From NCBI GenBank assembly GCA_965112735.1, contig OZ218953.1:2728001-2792000 (forward strand): 64,000 nt of DNA, written 5' to 3'. The DNA is from Phaeosaccion multiseriatum (taxonomy: Eukaryota; Ochrophyta, other classes). This document shows, one piece after another, positions 22,017 to 31,873 of the stretch (positions are counted from its first letter, which is position 1; the number at the start of each line of letters is the position of its first letter). The translations under genes were made by a program, and so were the position numbers. The notes under the pieces are model-generated. The model was not told the origin of the DNA and did not search any database. It saw only the letters and a list, made by a program, of their open reading frames with translations.

Positions 22017-23031
22017 GTTTGCAGTAGCCGAGGTACGCGCCCTTGAGCATATCTACGGGCAGGAATAACGGCGTGCAGTTCATGGGCTCCAGCAAGCATT
22101 TGATCTCCTCCTGCTCCTCCTCCGTGTAGGGGCTGAAATCCGATGTGGACACCGTGCCTACCCATCTACAGAAGAGATACAGAGGCAAACAACAAGAGCA
22201 GCAGGAGCAGCAGCAGGAAGAAAGACAAAAACCGAGTGAAGAGTGCAGCAAAGATGCAGTCCTGAATTCCTGCTATAGGTCCATGCCGAGACGACGATCA
22301 GCGGCGTGAAGACTACCACATGCTGTACTCTTGCCCCCCCCAGCCCCCCACACTCTCGCCCCTCTCCAGTGTCCCGCGGGACAGCAAGTCAGTGGGTCAG
22401 TCAGCGAGTCAGTCAGTCAGTCAATCAATCAAGCTACTAGTCACCTTGCTGTGAGCTGATCCGAGATGGAGTGCTCCGATTTCGCAATGAGGCTGTGATT
22501 CCACTCCACCTTCCACTTCTTGCCGTCCGCGTCCGGGCTGTCCAGCTTGGTGAGGCGCACAGGCAGGTGAAAGCACACGAGAAACACGCTGCAGTCCTTG
22601 TGGGGCACAGGCTTACGCGCGAGGGCATCGGCGTCCGACATTGCATTGGTCATTTGCCTGTCGTCCCTCTCCTCTGTTTCATCCTCCGTGTCCCCAAACT
22701 GGAAAGAGTCGTGCTTTGTCTGCGATGGGAGGTGGCACTTGACCGACCGAGGCCGCTGCACTGCCTCCCACTTGGTAAAACTACCGCCCTCGAACAATGC
22801 ATACTGGTAGAAGTGGGGCTTGTTGCGGGGCACAATAATGGGCTTGCGGGTTCGCCAAATGGGGTACTCGGTAGGCGTCGTGACCATCTCCAACGACATG
22901 GTGGGATCATTCTTCCCCGCCAGGAAGCTGCTTCCGCTCACATGCACCACCTGCCCGAACTCGGCCTCACAGCGAACTTGGAGGTGGAGGCGGCTGAACA
23001 AGCCTGAGTAGGCATCCTGCTCCTTGTCCAT
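15021..23031 (-). CDS. CBM20-TPS-TPP fusion, probably catalytically inactive (class II-like)
   Basis: Seventeen exons: 23031-22445, 22165-22015, 21789-21737, 20927-20630, 20350-20242, 20014-19761, 19340-19243, 19050-18954, 18779-18507, 18142-18009, 17908-17772, 17446-17279, 16844-16633, 16331-16224, 15978-15863, 15602-15482 and 15140-15021. They sum to 1,011 codons plus stop. The ATG at 23031 is chosen because a stop lies just upstream in frame. Order: N-terminal CBM20 starch-binding domain (about 10-110); GT20 trehalose-6-phosphate synthase domain (WVHDYHLALLPKML, GFHAFDHARHFL, REGLNFIPLEY); C-terminal HAD phosphatase domain with GDDISDE. The GT20 phosphate-binding Arg/Lys are replaced (GIDVCQKLSG, Val456 and Ser461). 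The HAD motif DxDGT reads DYGGT (Asp701 kept, second Asp is Gly703). Like plant class II TPS proteins it is more likely regulatory than catalytic; that is inference. Confidence 0.88.
16485..16615 (+). repeat. Intronic pentanucleotide (CCTCT)n array
   Basis: About 130 bp of CTCTC-CTCTC/CCCTC units in an intron of the trehalose-synthase-like gene. The sense transcript (minus strand) is purine-rich here. Confidence 0.85.
17076..17222. mobile_element. MITE-like element with imperfect terminal inverted repeats
   Basis: The left end CATAGCGTTTTCAGGTTTCA (17076 on) is an imperfect inverted match of the right end AAACTGAAACTGAAACTATG (17203-17222). Inside, CCCCTAAT (17161-) pairs with ATTAGGGG (to about 17196). 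The element is AT-richer than its surroundings and sits in an intron. A second AAACTGAAACTGAAA run follows at about 17246. No transposase is present; assignment as a non-autonomous foldback element is inference. Confidence 0.5.
18149..18366 (+). repeat. (GT)n microsatellite in an intron
   Basis: About 215 bp of GT with GC interruptions, reading (AC)n in the sense of the host gene. The preceding intron (18780-18953) carries the complementary repeat (about 18899-18948, sense TG). Confidence 0.9.
19405..19448 (+). repeat. Short direct repeat beside the palindrome
   Basis: CTTGCCTAAGAAAAGGG occurs at 19405-19421 and 19432-19448, immediately before the 100-bp palindrome. Confidence 0.85.
19460..19559. 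mobile_element. 100-bp near-perfect palindrome (foldback element)
   Basis: Arms 19460-19509 and 19510-19559 are exact inverted complements except for one mismatch (19476 against 19543). The centre is CCATTCAGCGCTGAATGG with no spacer. It lies in an intron of the trehalose-synthase-like gene (19341-19760) and differs in composition from the CT/GT repeats around it. Most likely a foldback transposon remnant or the tip of an inverted duplication. Confidence 0.85.
20138..20189 (+). repeat. Intronic copy of the CTG/TATCACCAACTGCTG motif
   Basis: A run of CTG triplets followed by TGTCACCAACTACTGCTG and TATCACAAGTGCTTG. It lies between exons 20242-20350 and 19761-20014, so here the motif is not coding. 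Confidence 0.8.
21050..21197 (+). repeat. (GA)n-rich intronic tract
   Basis: GA/GGGA repeats with AAAG interruptions in the intron 20928-21736. The same intron carries the CCCT/CTCC tract at 21355-21715 on the same strand, so the two are largely complementary. Confidence 0.85.
21355..21715 (+). repeat. (CCCT/CTCC)n intronic tract
   Basis: About 360 bp of pyrimidine tetranucleotides (CCCT, CTCT) in the same intron as the GA-rich tract at 21050. No coding content. Confidence 0.85.
21925..22013 (+). repeat. (CA)n microsatellite at an exon edge
   Basis: CA repeats end directly at the donor of exon 22015-22165; in the sense of the gene they read GTGTGT, so the donor is the first of many GT steps. 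Confidence 0.85.
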
Positions 23032-23059
23032 GCCCTTCGCTTGGATGGTGTCAACCACC

Positions 23060-23484
23060 TATACCCCAGCCGCTGACACCCACGCCACCCGGATTGTGGT
23101 GATGAATGATTTTTGATGTTGTTATCTCTCTGATGCTGGTCTACGCATCACTTAGGCATTTTTCTTGGAATCATCTCTCTCACCCTCGCCAACACAACGA
23201 CAATAAGTCAGCAAATTTTGTGAGTGCGTGCGCGCAAGCCTTTTTCCTTCGATTTCCCATGTCCCCCCGATAAGCAGAAGCCAGAGGCGGCCTGCGCAGC
23301 CGAAAGCAAGAAGCCAGGGGCTGGGCCTGCGGCTTCAGAAGCCAGCAGGACAGTAGCGAGACCCCCCGCCAATAAATTTTTGACCTGAGAAGCCTGAAGC
23401 CAGGCCGGCCTGGCCTGCGGCCAGAAGCCAGCGCCGGCCTACGGCCCAGAAGCCCGGAGCCAGAGAAACCTCGCATGGGGCCGA
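23060..23484. other. Region between the trehalose-synthase-like and kinesin genes, with a GC-rich degenerate minisatellite
   Basis: 23060-23265 is unremarkable 5' flank. 23270-23475 consists of degenerate units built around AGAAGCCAG and GGCCGGCCTG, with an AT patch (AATAAATTTTTG, about 23371). It resembles the tract at about 36935-37150. Confidence 0.6.
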
Positions 23485-23585
23485 ATTCACTTGACCATAC
23501 TGGGAGAAGTCGAAGGGCTGTCAAAGACGGTATTGCTCTATTCACTTGACCTTGCTGGGAGAAGTTGAAGGGCTGTCAAAGATGG
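23485..23585. repeat. Tandem duplication of the kinesin 3' coding end
   Basis: 23485-23530 and 23540-23585 are 46-bp copies with four differences. The second is the real end of the kinesin gene (encoding FDSPSTSPSKVK and stop). The first, beyond the stop, still reads FDSPSTSPSMVK and stop. Confidence 0.9.
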
Positions 23586-23932
23586 ACATGTTAGACAGGT
23601 ACTCGTTCTCGCACAGCTTGTTGAAGCTAAAGAGGCGAGGCTGCTGCCACTCCGGCGCCTCGTAGGAGGTCTCTCTCAGCCCACGCCCTGACCCTGACCC
23701 TGACCCTGACCCTGGCCCTGACCCTGACCCCAACCCTGGTCCCGACCACCCTCTTGCTGGTGCCGATGGCCCAGCCCCTGACCACTGCCCTGACCATTGC
23801 GAGGAGCGCACTCCTCTACCTGTCCTTGCTGCTGCTCTGCTCTTGTCCGATCCATACGCGAGGCCCGAGCTCCCGAATGTGCGACTACGCAGCCTCCGAA
23901 CGTCCTCCTCCTGCTGCTGCTGTATCACCAAC

Positions 23933-23964
<32 letters not shown>

Positions 23965-26900
23965 CTGTATCGCCAACTGCTGCTCATGGTTCGTGACGCC
24001 GATCATGGCAGGAAAGCAGTGAGGACGACGGCTCCCTCCGTCTCCTCTGCTACCTTCATTCTCATCCTTCTCTTCCTCCTCCTCCTCCTCTTGACCGGGA
24101 GTGACGGGAGCAGAAGGAGCGACCAGGCAGGAATGGGCAGCTCTCCACTGCATACTCCATTGGTCGAGCTTTTCCTGAGCCGATGCCCGCCCCCTTACAC
24201 CTGCTTTACCATCCCCCCCTCCTCTCGCGTCTCGTCCCTTCATAGTCCCCTCCTCCCGCCCCCCCTCTCCCTCTCGCTCCAAAGCTGCGCTGGGATCATC
24301 ATCGGCGCTACCCGACGGCCGCGGTGGCTTGACTGACTGACTGACTGACAGTGGGGCACCACTCTCCGAACCGCTGCTAAAGTACTCGTCACTGCTGTGC
24401 AGAGTGTGAAGCATGGCGTTAAGCTGATCTGACAAGCCGTGCTCCCCCTCCTCTCCCCTCCTCTCTCCCCTCGCCCCGCCAGCAGCAGCAGTAGCAGCAG
24501 AAGTACACGTGGAAGGAGGAGAGAGGGAGGGGAGAATATCTTCGTTCACCCCGACCCCTGCCGCCCCACCGTCGCCCTCCTCCTCCTTCTCCTCCTCCTC
24601 GTCGTCGTCAAAGGCCTCCTCAGCGTATGCATCGTCCTCTTGCCCATCATCCTCGCTTCCTCCTCCCCGCCGGCCGCCGGCCGAAGCCTCATTACTATTT
24701 GTTCTCTCTCTTTGGGCAATGTATTCTGGTGCTTCAACATGGCCTGCATTGTCGACACGGGCCACACAGAGCTCGTTGGGCAGCACAAAGGCTCGGAGGC
24801 GAGTCTGAAGAGAAAGCTCGAGCTCAGTGGTGAGCACTAAGTGGCAGTGGTGAGTTGGGGGGGGGGTGGGGGTAGGGGGGGTGGGGACATTGAAGGTCGA
24901 GAGCGGAAGGAGTAGAATGTCCATACATGAATACCTCACACAGCACTAGCCTAGGTAGCAGTGTGAAAGCAAGGCACGAGTAGGGGTTTTAGTACATAAG
25001 ACACGCACGCAGGCACACAAACACAAACACAAACACAAACACACACATGCACAACACACACACGCACACCTTTCTCTTCCAGTGCGCTCGCCTCCTTGCT
25101 CCCAAGCTGCCCTTGCCCTCCTTGCTGCCCTCCTCCCTGCCCTTGCTGCTGCCTGGCGACGACTAGTTGGTGCTCCAGGCTGCGCAGCTTCGCCCTTGTG
25201 CCCTCGATGCTCCCGTGCACTTGGGACATGCTAAGGCCTTTGACCTCCGCCAAGGGCTGCCCTCCACACGAGTCCCAGAGGAGTGGAGAGAAAGAGAGAG
25301 TTTTGATGCTGGTTAGTCGTCTGCATGTGTGTGTGTGTATGTGTGGTTCTTGTGTGATGTATATGTGTGCCTGTGTGTGTTTGTGCATATGTGTGTGTGC
25401 ATATGCGTGTGTGCGTGTGTGTGTGTGTGCAGGCGCGCGTCAAGCCCTCCTTCTGAACTCACCGGAGCACAATCCGCTCCTTCCTCTGTGGCAAGGGGAG
25501 CCCTCTTGGGCTTCCCATGCTTCCCATACTTGCCATGCTTGCCATACTTGCCCTTGCCACCCTCAGCTCCCCCACTCGACAATGTCGACATTCCTCCCCT
25601 CGCCTGACGCTGCTTTGGCCACTCGGTGGGGGGGAGCAGTACACCCTTGGCCAAGTACGGTGCGCCGCGTATCCGGCCTCGTGCCCTCACATTACTGCTG
25701 CTGCTGCGCAGGTTCATTGAATCTTCATACGCCTCCAGCGTTCTCCTGTTGTTGTGCCGTCGGAAAGGCGAGTCTACCGTGGCCCACGTATGAAGTGTTC
25801 GCTTTCTTCCGCCAGTGCCACTCCCAGCAACACCACCACTCCAGCCTCTACCTCCCTGTGGCAGGCCTAACCGGCCCATGCCGCTGCTACCACCCCGACC
25901 ACCACCACCGTACGCATCTGATGCATTCCAATAGCTGAATTTGGAGGCACACGTCCCTCCTCGGGCACCTCCTGCAGCAGGGCCGGGATAAGCTATTGCC
26001 CCCAACCCCCCCTCGCCCTCCTCGCCCTCCTCACCATCCGACCAGAGCACTCGGTCTCCACCCACAGAGCTGGCCCGCCGGTAGCCTCTTTCCTTCGTCC
26101 CTGGCAGCAGCCCAACTGCCCCCCCCATCCATGTTCCCCCACCAGCCCCCCCTGCTCCTGCTGCTCTCCACTCCCCCTCCTCCTCGCTACTCCGCAGTCT
26201 ATTGCTACCAAAACTACAATCAACGCCGTGGCTGTCTTGTCGAGTGTTGGTGTGGCTTTCGCCGTCTTCTCCTCCTCCTCCTCCTCCTCCTCCTCCTCCT
26301 CCTCCTCCTCCTCCTCCTCCTCCTCCTCCTTCTGCACTGAACAAACGTTCCAGAGTCGGTGGAGGATCGGAGGGCACCGCGGTGGTGAGCGCTCCGCGTA
26401 ACGCACTGTTCTCCTGCCTCAGTCTGTGCACCTCCTGCCTCAAATCCGAAATGAGCTGCTCTTTGAGGTTGAGGACAGCCGTCGGGGTGTTGACAATGCC
26501 CTTGACGTTCATGGAGAAGGCCAGTGTTCGAAGGCTCTCGTTGCTCATGGTGCTCGCAGGGGACACACATGCAATCATAAGCGTCTTGCAGGACCCGCCG
26601 AGGCTTCCGACGAGCAACTAAATGGAGGGGGTAGGCGGAGAATACACATTCGACCGCGAGTAGCGAGAGCGGACGGAAACGTTTTGCATTGCAAGGTAGT
26701 TGCACAAAGGTGTGGAGGAGAAGAGGACAAGAAGGGCCGGAAAATGAGTGGTGTGGCACCTTCGGAGGCCTCTCTTCCCCACAAGCGACCACAAGGCGAC
26801 GCAAAAACGACGCCGTAAACGACTGTGATCGTGTGTGTGTTTGTGGAGAGCCGGGGCTCTCGTATGCCTGTTGGTAGTTCGTTTGTCCTACCTTGGTGAG

Positions 26901-28542
26901 CTTGCTGTCTCTAAAGGGCACAGTGCCGCCCCCCCCCCCTTGTCCCTGCCCCTGTCCCTGCCCCTGCCCCAGCCTGGCAATGCCCTGCACGAGCTTGCCC
27001 AGTGAGTAGAGTGACTTGTTGATAAGGCCGGCCTCTTTGGCCGTTTGCCCCGCCGACTCCGTGTGCTTCAAGCGCTCGCTACCTGTGGGGCACAGTAGAT
27101 GGGGCATGAGGCGCGGGGAGTGGAGATGGGAGGTGGGGATAAGGGGCGGGGAGGGGCGAGAGGGGGTGGTGGGTGCAAGAGGGGGGCGCTGACAAGAGAG
27201 GTTGTCTAAAGCGTCACAAAATGCTCGAAAATGAACATAGTAGTGAACAACAGCCCTCAGGCAATGTAGGTACGTTTGGAGTCGCTTCTCGGATCGCAAA
27301 AGCCAGAAGCAAGCGCGCAGAGAGAAAAAGAGTGCAGTGCAAAAGCGCCACTCATGTACCTACCTGCCAGGTCAACGAACGTCACCTTTCCGAAGCGCGT
27401 GACTCCTTCGTCTCCTGCTACACCCTGCGCCCCTTCCCCCTCCTCCCCCCCATCCTGCGCTCCTCCGCTCATCTTCTTGGAGTCCACCGCCACTGTGATG
27501 ATGCAGTGGCTGCGGTTGGACCGCTCGTTCATGGCGTGGGATGCCATCCTGCGGTTGGACAGGGCCTTGCTCACGATGCTCACCGCGTCTTGTTCGTTAC
27601 GCACGGGGAAGTGGAGCAGGCCCTCGGCGAAGAAACCGAGCAGCTGATGTTCTCTCACGGCCAGGGGCGTGCGCTTCCTTCTGCTCATTGTTGGGGGTAA
27701 GTGGATGGGTGGGTGGGTGAGGGGCACAACAAAAAGCAAAGCGTACACATCTCTTCAGGTTGAGTTTGACTTACTCGTCCACGTTGAGGTCGAACACCGC
27801 TTCCTGGTAAATCTCCAAGCAGGACACCCTGAGGCTGAACCGCCAACCCTCCAAGGCAAGGCGGCGCGTACTCGCGAAGAGGTGGTGCAGCGCTCGGGGA
27901 AGAAGACCCACCTTCCCGGCGGACAGATTGTCGAGGTTGCCACGCGCTGTAATGATAGATAGGAAATGGGATGAGAACTCCACAAACCCTCGTTCCTTAT
28001 CGTAGCAATCACCCAGAACCGCCTCAGAGCGAACCACTCGTTACTGACCTCCGGGCTCTCCGAGCATGGTGTGCGTCTTGCCGCTTCCCGTTTGTCCGTA
28101 GCCAAACACCGTGCTTGGAAAGCCCTGCCACCAACGAGATGTGTTAGAGGTCTCTCGGGACGAGGCTCTGCGCCTCTCTCTCTCTCTGAAACAAATCAAT
28201 CCTCCTTACCTCCAGCGCGGCCTCCAGCAGTGCAATAACCCCAGACTGTTCAAAGACCACGGCCTGCCCTTCACCTTCGTCGAAACAGCGATTGCATTGA
28301 AACACAGTGTGTGCTGCACGATGCACCCCATCGGCAGACTCTGTCTCGACCACCACGGCACCTTGCTCTCTCTCGGTTCTCTGCAGCTCTTCGCCGCCCG
28401 CTCTTTTACTCACAGCTTTGGTCGCCTTTGCTGAGATCTCCGAAGTACTGAGAGGTCGGATGCGGCACACCACCCGCACTGCCTCCTCGCCTGCATAACT
28501 ACCCAGAGAGGAACCCCTTCGGAGCAGCCGAGCCTTGGACAT
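23542..28542 (-). CDS. N-terminal-motor kinesin
   Basis: Eight exons: 28542-28210, 28124-28049, 27946-27775, 27683-27364, 27082-26892, 26617-25463, 25256-25070 and 24836-23542; they sum to 1,242 codons plus stop. The motor is N-terminal: VVCRIRPL, P-loop GYGQTGSGKTHTM (about 119-131), switch I NERSNRSH, switch II FVDLAGSE and SLGGSCKTLMI. The classic switch-I NxxSSRSH has its second Ser replaced by Asn. A short coiled coil follows (QLISDLRQEVHRLRQENSAL), then long Gly/Ser/Glu low-complexity sequence, a second coiled coil (EGTRAKLRSLEHQLVVARQQ) and an SG-rich tail. A Gly-Gln insert encoded by CCCTGT-type hexamers lies near 26940-26970. It should be a plus-end-type microtubule motor; I cannot assign the subfamily. 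The gene is divergent from the TPR/IQ gene. Confidence 0.9.
23910..23985 (+). repeat. Two copies of the CTG/TATCACCAACTGCTG motif in the kinesin tail
   Basis: CTGCTGCTGTATCACCAACT followed by a CTG run and TGTATCGCCAACTGCTG. In the sense of the kinesin this encodes poly-Gln interrupted by LAI and LVI. Confidence 0.85.
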
Positions 28543-28775
28543 CTTTCAAGGTTCTTTTAAGTCAAAGAAAAGAGCGGGAGACCATCAAAGACGCTCGAGA
28601 TGATGATCGATTGAGGGAGGGCGGAACGGAAAATCATTATGTCACGGAAAGTTGAGCCCGACATTTACCGTGTATGTCAATGGTTCGTGTGATTGGGCCC
28701 CCCTCCTCCCGCCCGAGGCCCAATCACGAAGCGGTTAGCCCGATACTGTATAAAAGCCTTTTAATTAAGTCCACC
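28543..28775. promoter_or_regulatory. Divergent promoter, kinesin / TPR-IQ gene
   Basis: Only 233 bp separate the kinesin ATG (28542, minus) from the TPR/IQ ATG (28776, plus). TATAAAA at 28749-28755 precedes the plus-strand ATG by about 20 bp, and the ATG has a strong CCACCATGG context. If the TATA box is used, the 5' UTR would be extremely short or transcription starts elsewhere. Confidence 0.55.
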
Positions 28776-31456
28776 ATGGCTGTGGCTGGTGAGGGCTACC
28801 AAGATGAGGAGCTCCCGGCCATCGAGTACCAGCACTTCGGGGCCAAGCTCAACGAAGTTGTCATCAGCACGTCCAAGATGGCCATGCGTTTGCTCGCAGA
28901 GGGAGATCAGCACCAGAGCTTGGATCTTCTCCTGAAGACAGAGGCTCTTGTCACGAGCGAAGCTGAGGTAGAGACGAGTGGAAATGGGAAAGCAAAGACT
29001 CCCCCCTCCCCACCTCACGCACCTGCCTGACCTGCCCGCTTCTGATGTATCATCCTTGCTCTGTGCGTAGGGAGTGAGTGAGACGGTGCTTCTGAATCTG
29101 CAGGTGCTGACCTACAACAACATGGCGTGCTGGCATCGGCGCTTCAATGATCCAGACACGAGCTTAGAGTACCTGCGACGCGCGGTCAGGTAAGCGCGTG
29201 CTCTCGCATCAAGGGGTTAACGAACGAAGGAGCGAGCGAATGCCCCGGGCTGCCTCCTCCCTCCCGCCTGCCTCTCCATCCCTCCGGCTCCTCTCCCGTC
29301 TATCTGTCCCTCCGCAGATGCTTCAACAACTCAGTGCACTGCCAGAATCCGGCGGAGGCGCCTCCCAACATCAATCAGCAGCTCACCGTCACGCACTCCA
29401 ACCTGTGCGCCATCCTCAGTGACCTCAACTTGCACGGTGAGAAGCAGTCACGAGAAGCCCATTACCGCTCAGTCCGTAATTAGGAGGTTATGGAAATTCA
29501 TCTGGATTGTCAGCTTGTAGCGGGAAGTCCAGCTGGGTTTGCATGATTCCTCGTCTGTTCGGGCAAAGTCCGTTTGCTGTCTGGCCAACCCGCTGTCGAT
29601 CACGCCTACCCTTGGGGTGGGTGGTAGGGAAATCAGACCGACTCAGTGCACGCACGCATAAGAGAGACAATAGCTCAGCTTCGAACCTCTTCCTCCACCC
29701 ATGGCGCCTCCTTCGCCCCCCGCCGCCCCCCAACAGAGGAGGCTCTAGTGCACGCCAAATGCGCAGTATACTTTTGCAAGAACAATCTCTCTCGGGCCTC
29801 GAGTATGGGGGACGGCGGAGGAGGGCCCGAGATGTCTCAGTCGAACCACCTCAGCAAGACTCTGATGGGCCTGGCCATCGCGTGCTACAACGCAGCCGTG
29901 GAGGTGGAGTACGTGGAAGGGCAGGTAGGTACGCACGTGGTGCGTGGGGGCTGTGTCCAGAGAGGAGCAAGGAGTGTTGTGGCTGGGCTGCACACACAGA
30001 GTGAGACAAAAGCTCCTTGCTTGGCGGCATAGGAGGGAGGAAGAGAGGGAGGAAGTAGAGCATGTAGCTGTCATCAGCAGTGATTCAAAGACTGATGAGA
30101 CAGGCTGGCTTAGGCCCTCATGGCCCCTTATTGCCTTCTTGCTGGCCTCACTCTTCCTCTCTTCCGGGGTGAACGCAGGCGTGTATCAAGTGGTATGAGA
30201 GAGCGCTGGACCTCGCGCACCGGGCGGACGCGGGCGATGGCATCACGATGAAAATGTCGAGCTCTCTCAAGGCCGCCTCGAACAGATTCTTCTTGGGGGG
30301 CAGGAAAGCGGCGGCCGCGGAAGGGGGTTCGGGGTTAGGGAACAGCGGCAGCAAGCTGGCGCCGGGGGGGAGGGTGATCAGGAGGTCTTTGGTGAGGAAA
30401 GCACCGCCGCCACCACCAACAGATGGTGGAGGTATTCGCTTCTCCAACGGCGGCGGCCCTCCTCTGTGGGATGGCGGGCTGGCTTTCGGGCTCTCGCTGG
30501 GGGACATGGTTGGCGGAGGAGGAGGAGGAGGAGGGGAAGGGGAAGGCCCAGCAAGGTTGGAGTCGGGGAAAGGCCCCCTCTCTGTCAGTCCCGAAAGAGA
30601 GCCTTTCCCCGCCTTTGCAACGTCCCGGCGACACCCCCACCACCTCTCCCCCAGCAAGGCCATTCGCAAATTGCCCAAGAAGCAGCCTCAGCCTCAGCAC
30701 CACCACAACCACCAGCAGCAGCAGCAGGGTGGCAAGTCCCATTCCCATACGGACATTGTGAGTGCTACTGCTGCCACTCCTCAACCACCGCCGCATCAAG
30801 GTCGTGGGCTCGAAGGCACGCGTGCCCTGAACCGTCCTGCCAGCGCGCCGATGCGGAGGGTCGAGAGGCATGTGCATCACGCTAGTGCTCGTACTGCAGC
30901 TGCGGCAGCCAATGGTGGTGGTGGCGTGTACCAAGGGGCTGCCCTTCCTGCAGGAGCAGGAGCTGCAGCAGTTGCCGCCGTCCGGGAAAGGCCACTGCCG
31001 GACACGCCGGCGGCAGTAGTAGCAGCACCAGCACCAGCACCAGCAGCCCCACCAGCAGTAGAAGCAATAGAAGAGTCGCTGACAGCACCAGTAGCACCAG
31101 TAGCACAGGCAGTAGTACCAGCAGCCGCTGGTGCTGGTGCTGGAGCGGCAGCGATACCGAGAACAAGAAAGAGACGCCCTCCAGAGAAGCAAGACAACAG
31201 AGAGAGTGCCACATTGGAGCAGTATTTGGAGCAGATGGAGAGGCTCACAGCGAAAGTCGAGCGAGCGTTGAGAGAAGCCACACAGCACCAGAAGCAGCAG
31301 CAGCAGCAGCAGAGGCCGTCGTCCGCATCCGCCAAAGTGTCTACCCCCAAAGCGGGCAAGCTAAAGAGGGCCAACAATGGCAGTAGCGGTAGCGGGGCAA
31401 CTAGGGCCAGGCCGACCAAGCCAAGCCGAACAAAGACAAAGGCGTCGTCATCGTCG

Positions 31457-31502
<46 letters not shown>

Positions 31503-31781
31503 TAGCAGCAGCACCAGCAGCAGCACCAGCAGCAGCACCAGCAGCACCAGCAGCACCAGCAGCAGCACCAGCACCACCCCCAGCAGCAGCAGCGGAAGCA
31601 CCAGCATCAGTACCAGGAGCAGCACCACCAGCAGCAGCAGGGGGATTCGAGACCAGGCCATCCTCAGCTTTCGGCAGCAGCAGCGGCAGCGGCAGCGAGG
31701 AGGAAGGGGCATGTCTGAAGATCCAGGCCAGATGGAGGAGACACCAAGCCGCCAAGGGCCGGCCTTGCTGCAGAGACAAAG

Positions 31782-31873
<92 letters not shown>

